Assembly (NCBI RefSeq): GCF_000012505.1
Contig: NC_007513.1
Span: 124,001 to 188,000, forward strand
DNA length: 64,000 nt
Direction: 5' to 3'
From: Synechococcus sp. CC9902
GTDB taxonomy: Bacteria > Cyanobacteriota > Cyanobacteriia > PCC-6307 > Cyanobiaceae
Shown: in pieces, positions 29,579 through 39,060 of the stretch
Layout of the letters: the number at the start of each line of letters is the position of its first letter
Numbering within the stretch: the first letter of the stretch is position 1
Notes under the pieces: model-generated
What the model was told of the DNA's origin: nothing
Database searches by the model: none
Seen by the model: the letters and a program-made list of their open reading frames with translations, nothing else
Program-made: the position numbers and the translations under genes

Positions 29579-31009
29579 ATGGTGGCAGCGCCCACAACCG
29601 CGACCGAGCTGAAGCTTGGTACTGACTGCGTTATTGCTGATATCAACCTTGCAGCTTTCGGTCGCAAGGAACTTGATATCGCCGAGACCGAGATGCCGGG
29701 TCTGATGGCATTGCGAGCGAAGTACGGCAACGAGAAGCCCCTCAAGGGTGCTCGGATTGCTGGTTCTCTCCACATGACGATCCAAACGGCTGTTTTGATC
29801 GAAACCTTGGAAGAACTCGGCGCTGATGTGCGCTGGGCCTCTTGCAATATTTTTTCCACTCAAGACCATGCAGCCGCTGCGATTGCAGCGAATGGCACCC
29901 CAGTGTTTGCCGTTAAGGGTGAAACGCTTGAGGAGTACTGGGCTTACACCCATCGCATTCTCGAGTGGAGCGACGGTGGTGCTCCCAACATGATTCTCGA
30001 CGACGGTGGCGACGCCACGGGTCTTGTGATTCTTGGTACCAAGGCGGAGCAGGACATCACCGTTCTCGACAACCCCTCCAACGAAGAAGAAACCTTCCTG
30101 TTTGCTTCGATCAAAAAGAAGCTTGCCGAAGATTCCAGCTTCTACAGCCGCACAAAAGCAGCAATCCAAGGAGTCACGGAAGAGACCACTACAGGTGTGG
30201 CAAGGCTCTACAAGATGCAAAAGAGTGGGGAGCTGCCCTTCCCGGCGATCAACGTCAACGATTCAGTCACCAAGAGCAAGTTCGACAATCTCTACGGCTG
30301 TCGTGAGTCGTTGGTCGACAGCATCAAGCGCGCCACAGACGTGATGGTTGCTGGTAAGCAGGCCCTGGTTGTTGGCTACGGCGATGTGGGCAAAGGTTCT
30401 GCCCAGTCATTGCGTGGCCTTGGTGCCACCGTTTGCATTGCAGAGGTGGATCCGATTTGTGCACTTCAGGCGGCGATGGAGGGCTATCGCGTTGTCCGTT
30501 TGGACGATGTGGTGGATCAGATGGACATCTTCGTGACGGCCACTGGCAACTACCAGGTGATCCGTAATGAGCACCTGGTGAAGATGAAAGATGAGGCCAT
30601 TGTCTGCAACATCGGCCACTTCGACAATGAAATTGATGTGGCGTCACTCAAGGATTACAAGTGGGACAACATCAAGCCCCAGGTGGATCACATCACCTTG
30701 CCCAGCGGCAACAAAATCATCCTGTTGGCTGAAGGCCGTTTGGTGAATCTTGGCTGTGCCACGGGCCACCCAAGCTTCGTGATGAGTAACTCCTTTACGA
30801 ATCAGGTGTTGGCTCAAATCGAGCTGTTCACCAAGGCCAACGAGTACGGCAAAGAGGTGTATGTCTTGCCCAAGCACCTCGATGAAATGGTGGCCCGTCT
30901 CCACCTTTCGAAGATCGGCGCCAACCTCACGGAGCTCAGCAAAGATCAGGCCGATTACATCAACGTGCCCGTAGAAGGTCCTTACAAACCCGACCACTAC
31001 CGCTATTGA
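29579..31009 (+). CDS. ahcY: S-adenosylhomocysteine hydrolase
   Basis: AhcY splits S-adenosylhomocysteine to adenosine and homocysteine, clearing the product inhibitor of methyltransferases. The 476-residue protein has [21 protein letters not shown], the conserved [15 protein letters not shown], the NAD site [18 protein letters not shown] and the C-terminal KPDHYRY. All key regions are present. The GGAG at about 29,566-29,569 is a good ribosome site for the ATG at 29579. The gene is followed by a strong inverted repeat at 31021-31060. This enzyme supports the EgtD and ThiC-type SAM chemistry encoded elsewhere in the window. Confidence 0.98.
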   Translation: MVAAPTTATELKLGTDCVIADINLAAFGRKELDIAETEMPGLMALRAKYGNEKPLKGARIAGSLHMTIQTAVLIETLEELGADVRWASCNIFSTQDHAAAAIAANGTPVFAVKGETLEEYWAYTHRILEWSDGGAPNMILDDGGDATGLVILGTKAEQDITVLDNPSNEEETFLFASIKKKLAEDSSFYSRTKAAIQGVTEETTTGVARLYKMQKSGELPFPAINVNDSVTKSKFDNLYGCRESLVDSIKRATDVMVAGKQALVVGYGDVGKGSAQSLRGLGATVCIAEVDPICALQAAMEGYRVVRLDDVVDQMDIFVTATGNYQVIRNEHLVKMKDEAIVCNIGHFDNEIDVASLKDYKWDNIKPQVDHITLPSGNKIILLAEGRLVNLGCATGHPSFVMSNSFTNQVLAQIELFTKANEYGKEVYVLPKHLDEMVARLHLSKIGANLTELSKDQADYINVPVEGPYKPDHYRY

Positions 31010-31020
31010 TTTATGTCAGA

Positions 31021-31060
31021 CCCATGGAAGACTTGCGCGGTCACACGCAAGTTCCATGGG
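31021..31060 (+). promoter_or_regulatory. Long inverted repeat spanning the dedA start codon
   Basis: The arms CCCATGGAA (31021-31029) plus CTTGCG (31032-31037) pair with CGCAAG (31046-31051) plus TTCCATGGG (31052-31060), giving 15 base pairs interrupted by a 2-base bulge, with an 8-base loop. The ATG of the DedA gene (31056-31058) lies in the 3' arm. A short ATTTTCT follows. It could end ahcY transcripts weakly, or hide the dedA start in the mRNA, or bind a protein as a palindrome. The structure is seen; the role is inferred. Confidence 0.6.
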
Positions 31061-31715
31061 ATTTTCTGATCTCGTCACCCAGTTGCCGGAACTCATCGGG
31101 CAAGCCGTTGAGGCCAACCAGTGGCTGGGATACACCGCAATTTTTGCGGCGATGTTTTTAGAAAACCTGTTCCCACCAATCCCCTCAGAGCTGATCATGC
31201 CTCTGGGGGGTTTTTATGTGCAGCAGGGTCAGCTTCAGTTGGTGCCGGTGGTGCTGGCGGGCCTGCTTGGCACGGTGCTGGGCGCCCTGCCTTGGTACGG
31301 CATCGGCCGATTGGTGAATGAAGAACGCATCGAGCTCTGGTTGAGCCGCTATGGCGGTTGGATCGGTATTCGTCCGGAAGAGCTGGGCCGTAGCCGAAAG
31401 TGGTTTAGCCGCTACGGCACCGCGTTGGTGTTTTGGGGACGGCTCGTCCCTGGCATTCGCACGCTGATTTCGGTGCCTGCGGGTATTGAAATGATGCCCA
31501 TGACGCCGTTCTTGCTCTGGACAACAGCCGGAAGCTTGATCTGGACGGCCCTCCTCACCGTGGCAGGCATGGTGATGGGAGAGGGTTACAGCAACGTTGA
31601 GCTCTGGATCGACCCTGTGTCGAAGGCCGTCAAGGTGATCCTTGTGATTGCAGTGTTGGGTGGCGCCACATGGCTTGGTTTGCGCATTTGGCGCCGCCGT
31701 AACTCAGCTGATTAA
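31056..31715 (+). CDS. DedA-family membrane protein
   Basis: DedA/SNARE-associated (VTT domain) proteins are polytopic membrane proteins, several of which flip undecaprenyl phosphate or phospholipids. The 219-residue protein has several hydrophobic segments and the family marks FLENLFPPIPSELIMPLGG near residue 34, GALPWYGIGR near 72 and FWGRLVPGIRTLISVPAG near 126, with the essential Glu, Asp-replacing and Arg positions mostly present. It ends with a basic tail. The start codon sits inside a stem-loop (31021-31060), and no clear Shine-Dalgarno sequence is exposed. Confidence 0.88.
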   Translation: MGFSDLVTQLPELIGQAVEANQWLGYTAIFAAMFLENLFPPIPSELIMPLGGFYVQQGQLQLVPVVLAGLLGTVLGALPWYGIGRLVNEERIELWLSRYGGWIGIRPEELGRSRKWFSRYGTALVFWGRLVPGIRTLISVPAGIEMMPMTPFLLWTTAGSLIWTALLTVAGMVMGEGYSNVELWIDPVSKAVKVILVIAVLGGATWLGLRIWRRRNSAD

Positions 31716-31728
31716 CGCGTTTGAGGCC

Positions 31729-32106
31729 TCAGAAGGGGATGTCTTCGTCGGAGGCTTGTCCGCCGAAATTACCTCCCGACTCTTGGTTGTCCCGCTTTGA
31801 GCCGAGAAGTTCGAGGCGGTCGACACGAATCACTGGTTTGCTGCGCTCTTCGCCGCTGCTGCGGTCGGTCCAGCGATCAAGCTTGAAGCTTCCGATGATT
31901 CCCAGCAACGCCCCTTTCTTCACGTAGTCGGCGGCCACTTGGGCTTGTTTCCCCCAGATTTCGAGGTTGAACCAGTCAGGTTCATCATCGCGGCTGCGAC
32001 GGTTTACAGCCATGGTGAGATTGGCCACCATGCTGCCGGATTCGAAGTAGCGAACTTCGGGGTCGCGGCCAGCACGGCCAACGAGGGTGACGGAATTTAC
32101 GCCCAT
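31729..32106 (-). CDS. ssb: Single-stranded DNA-binding protein
   Basis: This OB-fold protein protects single-stranded DNA during replication and repair. The 125-residue product has MGVNSVTLVGRAGRDPEVRYF, NLTMAVNRR, WFNLEIWGKQAQVAADYVKKG and KPVIRVDRLELLG, then a short Gly-rich linker ending in the acidic DEDIPF tip that recruits partner proteins. It is short for SSB, as usual in cyanobacteria. It is divergent from mreB, with 128 bases between, and convergent with the DedA gene. Confidence 0.95.
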   Translation of the reverse strand: MGVNSVTLVGRAGRDPEVRYFESGSMVANLTMAVNRRSRDDEPDWFNLEIWGKQAQVAADYVKKGALLGIIGSFKLDRWTDRSSGEERSKPVIRVDRLELLGSKRDNQESGGNFGGQASDEDIPF

Positions 32107-32234
32107 TGAAAAATCATCTCCTGATGATGGTTGTCATGATGCGCCACAGATGAAATGGCTGCATTCAAGGAGTTCCACCCGAGCCTCTGGTTGTAACAGG
32201 CAGCACCGGATACCGCTCCTATGATCCGTCGACC

Positions 32235-33302
32235 TTGGCCCCGGTGTCTGTGCTGTTTCGTCGTTTTCAGCTTTCACGTGATATCGGCATCGACCTCGGC
32301 ACGGCAAACACCCTGATCTATGTATCTGGTCGGGGCATCGTGCTGCAGGAGCCCTCTGTGGTCGCGCTGGATTTAGAGCGTGGCACCACCTTGGCGGTTG
32401 GGGATGAGGCCAAATTGATGTTGGGCCGCACCCCCGGAAACATTCGCGCTGTTCGCCCCTTGCGCGATGGGGTGATTGCTGATTTCGATGCGGCCGAGCA
32501 AATGCTCAAGACCTTTATTGCCAAGGGCAACGAAGGTCGTGGAATTTTGGCGCCTCGCTTGGTGGTGGGCATCCCCAGTGGAGTCACAGGCGTGGAACGC
32601 CGTGCTGTGCGCGAGGCCGGCATGGCTGGCGCCCGGGAAGTGCACTTAATTGATGAGCCCGTAGCGGCGGCGATTGGGGCTGGGCTCCCCGTCACCGAAC
32701 CCGTAGGAACCATGATTGTTGATATCGGTGGTGGTACCACTGAAGTGGCCGTGCTCAGTCTTGGTGGAACGGTTCTGAGTGAATCCGTTCGGGTCGCGGG
32801 CGACGAGATCAGCGATGCCATCGGCGTGTATTTGAAAAAAGTCCACAACATGGTGGTGGGCGAACGCACGGCGGAAGACATCAAGATCCGTATTGGCTCG
32901 GCCTTCCCCGATGACGAGTTCGATCAACAATCCATGGATGTTCGTGGCTTGCACCTGCTGTCTGGACTGCCAAGAACGATCAATTTGAAGGCGGGGGATT
33001 TGCGGGAAGCCATCGCTGAACCCCTCAACGTGATTGTTGAAGCGGTAAAGCGCACCTTGGAACGCACGCCGCCTGAATTAGCTGCCGACATCGTCGATCG
33101 CGGAATCATGCTGGCCGGAGGAGGCGCACTTGTTCGGGGCATCAGCGATTTGATCAGCCACGAAACAGGCATCTTTGTCCACATCGCTGAAGACCCGCTT
33201 CTCTGCGTGGTGAACGGATGTGGTCAGGTTTTGGAAGATTGGAAGCGCTTCCAGCGCGTCGTGGATACCCCGGAATTCGTCCGGTCCATGGCCAGCCTCT
33301 GA
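32235..33302 (+). CDS. mreB: Rod-shape-determining actin homologue MreB
   Basis: MreB filaments guide lateral cell wall growth. The protein has the actin-fold phosphate loops DIGIDLGTANTLIYV and VDIGGGTTEVAVLSLGG, the adenosine motif GIMLAGGGALVRG and the connecting IDEPVAAAIGAGLP. The frame opens with TTG at 32235; GTG codons at 32244 and 32250 are equally possible starts and give a protein closer to other MreBs at the N-terminus. It leads an mreB-mreC-mreD-lipoprotein unit with very short gaps or overlaps. Confidence 0.96.
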   Translation: MAPVSVLFRRFQLSRDIGIDLGTANTLIYVSGRGIVLQEPSVVALDLERGTTLAVGDEAKLMLGRTPGNIRAVRPLRDGVIADFDAAEQMLKTFIAKGNEGRGILAPRLVVGIPSGVTGVERRAVREAGMAGAREVHLIDEPVAAAIGAGLPVTEPVGTMIVDIGGGTTEVAVLSLGGTVLSESVRVAGDEISDAIGVYLKKVHNMVVGERTAEDIKIRIGSAFPDDEFDQQSMDVRGLHLLSGLPRTINLKAGDLREAIAEPLNVIVEAVKRTLERTPPELAADIVDRGIMLAGGGALVRGISDLISHETGIFVHIAEDPLLCVVNGCGQVLEDWKRFQRVVDTPEFVRSMASL

Positions 33303-33306
33303 GGAG

Positions 33307-34053
33307 ATGGCCCCTTCGCTCCGGCCTGGTAAAAGCCGTTGGCGCGGGCTTGGTCAACTCAGCCCATGGTTGCTCTTGGTTGCAGGCTTGTTGCTTATTC
33401 GATTCAGCAAAGGAGCTGGTTTCACCGATGCCTATGCCCTGATCACGCGTCCTTTTTGGCCCGGCTCAGCCCAGCGTGAATGGATTGTTTCTGCACGAAC
33501 CGTGGAGGATCAGTCGCGCATGCAATTGCTGGAACAAGACAATCTCCGCTTGCGGGACTTGTTGGAGCTTCAGCGCAATGGATCGCGCCAAGGTGATGTA
33601 GGTGCTCCTGTGATTTCCCGCTCCCCTCGGGGTTGGTGGCAACAGCTTGAGCTCGGTAAGGGTGCGCTTCAGGGATTTCAAGCCGGCGATGCAGTGCTCG
33701 GTCCTGGCGGCTTGGTGGGTCGAATCGCCAGTGTTACGCCGGCAACGGCACGGGTGCGGTTGCTCACGGCCCCGGGGCATGAGATCGGGGTGTGGCTTCC
33801 GCGCTCTCGCAGCCATGGATTGTTGGTGGGCCGCGGCAGTAGTCGCCTTACCTTGCGGTTCATCGATAAAGACCCCAATGTCAGCCCTGGAGATCTCGTC
33901 ACCACATCTCCAGCGAGCACGTTGCTTCCCCCGAATGTGTCGGTGGGCGTGATTCAGTCGGTGAATGAGCAGGCTGTGCCGGCACCGACCGCGATCGTTC
34001 AGCTGATCGCAGCGCCCGAGGCGATCGATTGGGTTCAAGTGCGCACCCGTTGA
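33307..34053 (+). CDS. mreC: Rod-shape-determining protein MreC
   Basis: MreC is the bitopic periplasmic scaffold of the elongasome. Starting at the ATG at 33307 (MAPSLRPGK), 4 bases after the mreB stop, it has 248 residues. There is one membrane helix at about residues 18-34 (LSPWLLLVAGLLLIRF), a coiled coil near 65-90, and the two beta-barrel domains containing GPGGLVGRIASVTPATARVRLL and DPNVSPGDLVTTSPAST. The longer reading frame from 33220 overlaps mreB and is not needed. Confidence 0.93.
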   Translation: MAPSLRPGKSRWRGLGQLSPWLLLVAGLLLIRFSKGAGFTDAYALITRPFWPGSAQREWIVSARTVEDQSRMQLLEQDNLRLRDLLELQRNGSRQGDVGAPVISRSPRGWWQQLELGKGALQGFQAGDAVLGPGGLVGRIASVTPATARVRLLTAPGHEIGVWLPRSRSHGLLVGRGSSRLTLRFIDKDPNVSPGDLVTTSPASTLLPPNVSVGVIQSVNEQAVPAPTAIVQLIAAPEAIDWVQVRTR

Positions 34054-34055
34054 AG

Positions 34056-34565
34056 ATGGCTCGATTGCATCGACAACCGATTTGTGCGGCCTCGGCCTTG
34101 CTCGTGCCCTTGCTGGTGTTGGGTTCCCCTGAGTGGCTCAGCATGAATGGTGTGGGACCAGCCTGGGTGTTGCTTTGGTTGTTGCCCTGGGCGCTTACTG
34201 ATGGACCGATTTCGGGGGCATTCGCGGGGTTGGCCTTGGGATTGGTCCTGGACGGACTCAGCCTTGAGGGGGTCACGCAGGTGCCAGCACTCTTAGCGCT
34301 GGGTTGGTGGTGGGGTCGACTGGGGCGTCGGGGCAGTCAGATTCAACGCAGCCTCAATTTGGGTTTATTGGCCTGGCTTGGTTCGGTGGGATTGGGTCTG
34401 AGTGTGTTTTTGCAGGTGTTGATCCGTGAAGGGGGCACCCTGGATTCGTTCACCCAAGCCTGGGGCTGGCAGACCCTTTGGAGCCAGGCCCTGATCACGG
34501 GGCTTTTGGCTCCAATGTTGGTGTCTTTGCAATTGTTGTTTTGGCGTCGGAGGGTGCCGTCATGA
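34056..34565 (+). CDS. mreD: Rod-shape-determining protein MreD
   Basis: MreD is the polytopic membrane partner of MreC. From the ATG at 34056 (MARLHRQPICAAS), 2 bases after the mreC stop, it is 169 residues with about five hydrophobic helices (for example ALLVPLLVLG, WVLLWLLPWAL, GAFAGLALGLVLDGLS). Sequence conservation is low in this family, so the identification rests on position after mreBC, size and hydropathy. The stop overlaps the next gene by 4 bases (ATGA). Confidence 0.88.
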   Translation: MARLHRQPICAASALLVPLLVLGSPEWLSMNGVGPAWVLLWLLPWALTDGPISGAFAGLALGLVLDGLSLEGVTQVPALLALGWWWGRLGRRGSQIQRSLNLGLLAWLGSVGLGLSVFLQVLIREGGTLDSFTQAWGWQTLWSQALITGLLAPMLVSLQLLFWRRRVPS

Positions 34566-35872
34566 CCTTTCAGCTGACGCGTCGACGGTTGTTGTTGGCT
34601 GCCGTGGCGGCTGGCTTGGCGGCTTGTGGGCGACGAAGCCCTGGACCAGAACTGAATTTGTGGACGTTGCAGCTTGCGCCCAAGTTCAACCGCTATTTCG
34701 CCGATTTGATAGCGGCTTGGACAACGGTGCATCCCGAGGATTCGGTGCGCTGGACGGATCTGCCTTGGGGGTCGGTGGAACGCAAATTGTTGGCTGCTGT
34801 CTATGCCCGCACAGCTCCCGATCTGGTGAATTTGAACCCACCTTTTGCGGCGAATTTGGCCAGTAAAGGGGGGCTCACGGATCTCACGCCCCTACTGCCA
34901 TCGGATGCGGCTGAGCGCTATTTGCCATCGGTGTGGCAGGCCTGTCGCGACCCAGATGCCGGACAGATCGCTGTGCCTTGGTATCTCACCGTTCGGCTCA
35001 GTTTGGTGAATCGAGAGCTGTTGGATCAGGCCGATATCGCGGCACCGCCGACCCGATGGGATGAGATTCCTGCCTTTGCCCGGCAGATTCGGAAGCGGAC
35101 GGGGCGGTATGGCCTCTTCCTCACCACGGTGCCAGACGATTCTGCTGAGATGTTGGAAACCCTCGTCCAGATGGGGGTCTCGTTGTTGGATTCGGAGCGA
35201 CGCGCCGCGTTCAATAGCCCAGCTGGCCGCAGGGCGTTCCAGTTTTGGACCGATTTATATCAAGAGGGATTGTTGCCGCGGGAAGTCGTCAGTCAGGGCC
35301 AACGGCGGGCGATTGAACTGTTCCAGAGCGGGGATTTGGCGATGGCGGCCACAGGGGCTGAGTTCTTGCGCAGCATCCAAACGAATGCACCAGGGGTGGC
35401 CGCGGTGACGGAGTCACATCCGCCCGTAACGGGTGCTGATGGCATGGCGAATGTCGCCTTGATGACGTTGGCGGTGCCTCGGCAAAGCAGCAAGCAGGCC
35501 CTAGCCCTTGAGTTGGCTCTGTTCCTCACCGATGCCACCAACCAGGCGCGTTTTGCCACCGAAGCACGGGTTCTTCCCTCGTCTGTGGAGGCTTTGGCCA
35601 TGGTGAGGTCCCAACTGGAGCGAGAGAAAACCCGCACGCCTCAGCAGGATCAGATTCGTCAAGCGCGGTTGCTGTCGGCGATCACGTTGGAGCGGGCTCG
35701 TGTTTTGGTGCCGGCTTTGCCAGGAATTAAACGATTGCAGAAAATCCTCTACACCCAGTTGCAGCGAGCGATGCTGGGCCAAGTGGACAGCGCTGAAGCA
35801 CTCGGGGCTGCGGCCATGGAGTGGGATCGATATGCCGCGTCGCGTTGGCCCCTGGATGGAAGTAATTCTTAA
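34562..35872 (+). CDS. ABC-type sugar-binding lipoprotein (family 1 solute-binding protein)
   Basis: This 436-residue protein has a lipoprotein signal: basic TRRR, a hydrophobic run LLLAAVAAG and a lipobox LAAC near residue 25-28. The mature part resembles family 1 extracellular solute-binding proteins (MalE/UgpB type), with LNLWTLQLAPKFN, WYLTVRLSLVNRELLDQA and VALMTLAVPRQSSKQALALELALF. Such proteins bind sugars or polyols for ABC uptake. No permease or ATPase gene is next to it; instead it is coupled to mreD by an ATGA overlap, an odd setting that may mean a link to cell wall growth or merely compact packing. Confidence 0.85.
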   Translation: MTFQLTRRRLLLAAVAAGLAACGRRSPGPELNLWTLQLAPKFNRYFADLIAAWTTVHPEDSVRWTDLPWGSVERKLLAAVYARTAPDLVNLNPPFAANLASKGGLTDLTPLLPSDAAERYLPSVWQACRDPDAGQIAVPWYLTVRLSLVNRELLDQADIAAPPTRWDEIPAFARQIRKRTGRYGLFLTTVPDDSAEMLETLVQMGVSLLDSERRAAFNSPAGRRAFQFWTDLYQEGLLPREVVSQGQRRAIELFQSGDLAMAATGAEFLRSIQTNAPGVAAVTESHPPVTGADGMANVALMTLAVPRQSSKQALALELALFLTDATNQARFATEARVLPSSVEALAMVRSQLEREKTRTPQQDQIRQARLLSAITLERARVLVPALPGIKRLQKILYTQLQRAMLGQVDSAEALGAAAMEWDRYAASRWPLDGSNS

Positions 35873-35962
35873 GAGAATCGGTAAACCACCTGTGCATCAG
35901 GCTCCTGGCTCCTGTTCTCATCCCCTGACCGGTAAAGTTTCAACTCGTTAAGCAAGGTGCTG

Positions 35963-36724
35963 ATGACGGGCGAGTTGCCGTCACAACCAAAAGCAACGGT
36001 TCTTGTTGTGGATGACGAAGCCGCGGTTCGCCGTGTCTTGGTCATGCGTCTACAGCTCTCGGGCTATCGCGTCGTTTGCGCCGAGGATGGCGAACAGGCG
36101 TTGGAGTTGTTCCATAGCGAGTCGCCGGATCTCATCGTTCTGGATGTGATGTTGCCCAAGCTCGATGGCTTTGCCGTGTGCCGTCGTCTTCGGGCTGAAT
36201 CATGCGTACCGATCATTTTTCTTTCGGCTGTTGAAGCCATCTCCGAGCGCGTCGCCGGCCTCGACTTAGGAGCTGACGACTATCTTCCAAAGCCTTTTAG
36301 CCCCAAAGAGCTCGAAGCCCGCATCGCAACGATTCTTCGTCGCGTTGGCCGTGGCAATGCTGTTGTTGAAAGTCGCGAACTTCCCACTGGTCAGGGCGTG
36401 CTTCGTCTAGGTGAATTAGTCGTCGATACCAACCGCCGTCAGGTCACCCGCGGCAGTGAGCGCATCAACCTCACCTACACCGAGTTCAGCCTGTTGGAAT
36501 TGCTCTTCCGCGATCCAGGCCATGTTGTTCCACGGGCTGAAATCCTGGAGCAATTGTGGGGATATCCCCCTCGCCGGGCTGCCGATCTTCGCGTCGTTGA
36601 CGTCTATGTGGCCCGTTTACGCGGCAAGCTCGAACCGGATCCACGCAATCCTGAGCTCATTTTGACGGTGCGCGGCATCGGTTATTCCTCACAGCGTGTG
36701 GGCGAAGTGTCCGCGACGGCCTAA
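35963..36724 (+). CDS. OmpR/PhoB-type response regulator, RpaB/Ycf27-like
   Basis: The N-terminal receiver has TVLVVDDEAAVRR, the phosphoacceptor Asp in LIVLDVMLPK, and the conserved Lys in YLPKPFSPKELEAR. The C-terminal winged helix contains RINLTYTEFSLLELLFRDPG, ILEQLWGY and VDVYVARLRGKLEPDPRNPELILTV-type segments. It is closest in style to cyanobacterial RpaB/RpaA proteins, which control high-light and clock output; which of the two it is I cannot decide. I chose the ATG at 35963; a GTG at 35957 adds two residues. No cognate kinase is nearby. It precedes lysS by 57 bases. Confidence 0.9.
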   Translation: MTGELPSQPKATVLVVDDEAAVRRVLVMRLQLSGYRVVCAEDGEQALELFHSESPDLIVLDVMLPKLDGFAVCRRLRAESCVPIIFLSAVEAISERVAGLDLGADDYLPKPFSPKELEARIATILRRVGRGNAVVESRELPTGQGVLRLGELVVDTNRRQVTRGSERINLTYTEFSLLELLFRDPGHVVPRAEILEQLWGYPPRRAADLRVVDVYVARLRGKLEPDPRNPELILTVRGIGYSSQRVGEVSATA

Positions 36725-36781
36725 TCCAAGCAGCCTGAAGTCCTCTGGCCCGGCAAGATATGGCCGACTGCCCTTGCTGCA

Positions 36782-38290
36782 TTGTCTGAGCTGCGCGATA
36801 CCCGCCTCGAGAAGGCAAATACTTTGGAGCAGCTAGGGCAGGGGCCCTACGCGCTCACGTTTGACCCCAGTCATCGGATGGCGGAGTTACAGGCAGACCA
36901 TGCTGATCTCCCCAATGGTGAGGAGCGTGAGCTGAGTGTGGCCGTCGCCGGTCGCGTGATGACCCGCCGTGTGATGGGGAAATTGGCTTTTTTTACCCTC
37001 GCGGATGAAACGGGAACGATTCAGCTCTTTTTAGAAAAAGCGGGCTTGGAGGCCCAGCAGGAGGGATGGTTCAAACAGATCACTTCCCTCGTGGATGCCG
37101 GGGACTGGTTGGGTGTGAGCGGCACTTTGCGTCGAACCGACCGCGGTGAGTTGTCGGTGAAAGTGCGTGATTGGCGCATGCTGAGCAAGTCGCTTCAGCC
37201 CTTGCCCGACAAATGGCATGGACTTGCCGATGTTGAGAAGCGCTACCGCCAGCGCTATCTCGATTTGATTGTCTCGCCGCAGTCGCGTGAAACCTTCCGT
37301 CGTCGGGCCTTGCTGGTGAGTGGCATTCGTCGCTGGCTCGACGAGCGACAGTTCCTCGAGATTGAGACGCCCGTACTGCAGTCGGAGGCGGGTGGCGCCG
37401 ATGCGCGGCCGTTCATCACCCACCACAACACCCTCGATCTGCCTTTGTACCTCCGCATTGCGACGGAGTTACACCTCAAGCGGCTTGTGGTGGGTGGATT
37501 TGAGCGGGTGTACGAGCTCGGTCGGATCTTCCGGAACGAGGGAATGAGCACCCGCCATAACCCGGAGTTCACATCCGTTGAGGTGTATCAGGCTTACTCC
37601 GACTACATCGGAATGATGGAGCTCACGGAGGCGATGATTGCCGAGGTGTGCCAGCAGGTGTGCGGTGGTACACGGATTCATTACCAGGGCACCGATATCG
37701 ATCTCACGCCGCCTTGGCGTCGGGCCACGATGCATGAGCTGGTGGAGGAAGCCACCGGGTTGAACTTTGAAGCCTTTACAACCCGTGCTCAGGCGGCTGA
37801 AGCGATGGAAGCCGCCGGTTTGGAGGTTCCTGGCGCTGCCGACAGTGTGGGTCGCCTGCTGAATGAAGCCTTTGAGCAACGGGTGGAAGCCAGCTTGATC
37901 CAACCCACCTTTGTGACCGATTACCCGATTGAAATTTCTCCGCTGGCCCGTAAGCACCGCAGCAAGCCTGGGCTCGTGGAGCGCTTTGAGTTGTTCATCG
38001 TCGGTCGGGAAACGGCGAATGCCTTTAGCGAGTTGATTGACCCTGTCGATCAGCGGCAGCGGCTTGAGGCTCAGCAAGCGCGAAAAGCCGCAGGAGACTT
38101 GGAAGCCCAAGGCTTGGACGAGGATTTCGTCCATGCGTTGGAAGTGGGGATGCCCCCCACGGGCGGCCTCGGGATTGGCATCGACCGCTTGGTGATGTTG
38201 CTCACCGACAGCCCCTCAATCCGTGATGTAATTGCATTCCCGCTTATGCGCCCAGAGTCGCGCCCTGATGAGGCCCCCTCAGTGGGATAA
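36782..38290 (+). CDS. lysS: Lysyl-tRNA synthetase, class II
   Basis: LysS charges tRNA-Lys. The 502-residue protein has the OB-fold anticodon-binding domain at about 55-160 ([21 protein letters not shown]), then the class II core: motif 1 with [24 protein letters not shown], motif 2 [20 protein letters not shown] and motif 3 [14 protein letters not shown]. The start is TTG at 36782; the sequence [19 protein letters not shown] fits other cyanobacterial LysS N-termini. All core motifs are present. Confidence 0.97.
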   Translation: MSELRDTRLEKANTLEQLGQGPYALTFDPSHRMAELQADHADLPNGEERELSVAVAGRVMTRRVMGKLAFFTLADETGTIQLFLEKAGLEAQQEGWFKQITSLVDAGDWLGVSGTLRRTDRGELSVKVRDWRMLSKSLQPLPDKWHGLADVEKRYRQRYLDLIVSPQSRETFRRRALLVSGIRRWLDERQFLEIETPVLQSEAGGADARPFITHHNTLDLPLYLRIATELHLKRLVVGGFERVYELGRIFRNEGMSTRHNPEFTSVEVYQAYSDYIGMMELTEAMIAEVCQQVCGGTRIHYQGTDIDLTPPWRRATMHELVEEATGLNFEAFTTRAQAAEAMEAAGLEVPGAADSVGRLLNEAFEQRVEASLIQPTFVTDYPIEISPLARKHRSKPGLVERFELFIVGRETANAFSELIDPVDQRQRLEAQQARKAAGDLEAQGLDEDFVHALEVGMPPTGGLGIGIDRLVMLLTDSPSIRDVIAFPLMRPESRPDEAPSVG

Positions 38291-38317
38291 TGAATCCAAA
38301 GGCATGGTCCAATCCTC

Positions 38318-38581
38318 ATGAGTGGTGAGCGCGTAGGTTTCCGCTTCAAGCACGCTGACGCGGTGGTCAAGCGCAATCCACAGGGTCGTTCCCGTCGGGG
38401 ATGGGTCATGGAACCTGTGGAACAGACCACGAGTCGCGGTACCAAAATGCCGGCATACCGCATTCGCTGGCGCGATAGCGAACGTCCGGAAATCGTTCTG
38501 CAGCACATGCTGATCGCTGATCCTGATCCCACGCCACCGCCCGAAGGTGTCAGCCTTGAGCCACCCGCACCCAAAGCCTGA
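38318..38581 (+). CDS. Small conserved hypothetical protein
   Basis: This 87-residue protein starts MSGERVGFRFKHADAVVKRN and contains RIRWRDSERPEIVLQHML and a proline-rich tail (DPDPTPPPEG). It looks like a small beta-rich basic domain with a disordered end and no membrane segment. I recognise it as typical of a family conserved in picocyanobacteria but know no function. It sits 27 bases after lysS on the same strand and ends 5 bases before the convergent coiled-coil gene of the hercynine operon. Confidence 0.7.
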   Translation: MSGERVGFRFKHADAVVKRNPQGRSRRGWVMEPVEQTTSRGTKMPAYRIRWRDSERPEIVLQHMLIADPDPTPPPEGVSLEPPAPKA

Positions 38582-38586
38582 TCAGC

Positions 38587-39060
38587 TCAAAGCCCAGCCT
38601 TGTTGCGGAGCTCTCTTAGCTCCTGTTCGGCTTCAAAAAGCGCCCAGTCCTTCTCCAGATCGGAGCGGCTGGGCGTTTTTTGTTGGATTTTTAACTCCAA
38701 CAATTGTTGCTCCACTTCGTTGAAGCGGCGACCAAGGTCATCGAGGTCGTTCCAGAGCTGACGTCCCTGGTCCATCAGTCCATGGAGATGTTGATCAGCG
38801 CGGTTGGCCAGGTCGCTCGCATTGGCCTGTCGGGCTTTGTCGGAGCGCTGTCGCCAAGCCCGTACGTCTTCGGCGAGGTGCAGGAGCTGTTGACGTTGCA
38901 GTTCGGCTTCCTGTTGCAGCTGCTGCCGTTGGCGTTGAAGTGATTGAGCGCGGTCGCGGCTGTGCTGTTCTTCAAACAGCTGATCTTGCAGCGGGTTGTT
39001 GCGCAGGAAGCCGGAGAGGCGTTGATCCAGCTCTCGCTCCAGCTGCTCCAGCCAACTCAT
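38587..39060 (-). CDS. Coiled-coil protein of the hercynine/ergothioneine operon
   Basis: The 157-residue product is almost wholly helical, with Gln/Leu/Arg heptads over residues 30-150 (for example RAQSLQRQRQQLQQEAELQR) and no membrane helix. As I recall, this family is named hercynine metabolism protein purely because it sits next to egtB/egtD in cyanobacteria; no activity is established. Its ATG overlaps the stop of the preceding small gene by 4 bases. It is the last gene of the operon. A scaffold or partner of EgtD/EgtB is a guess from context. Confidence 0.75.
   Translation of the reverse strand: MSWLEQLERELDQRLSGFLRNNPLQDQLFEEQHSRDRAQSLQRQRQQLQQEAELQRQQLLHLAEDVRAWRQRSDKARQANASDLANRADQHLHGLMDQGRQLWNDLDDLGRRFNEVEQQLLELKIQQKTPSRSDLEKDWALFEAEQELRELRNKAGL

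Noticed and set aside
31180-31216. Hairpin-like CCTCAGAG...CTCTGGGG followed by TTTTT
   Set aside because: It lies inside the DedA coding sequence over conserved residues; the pairing is imperfect and a terminator there is unlikely.
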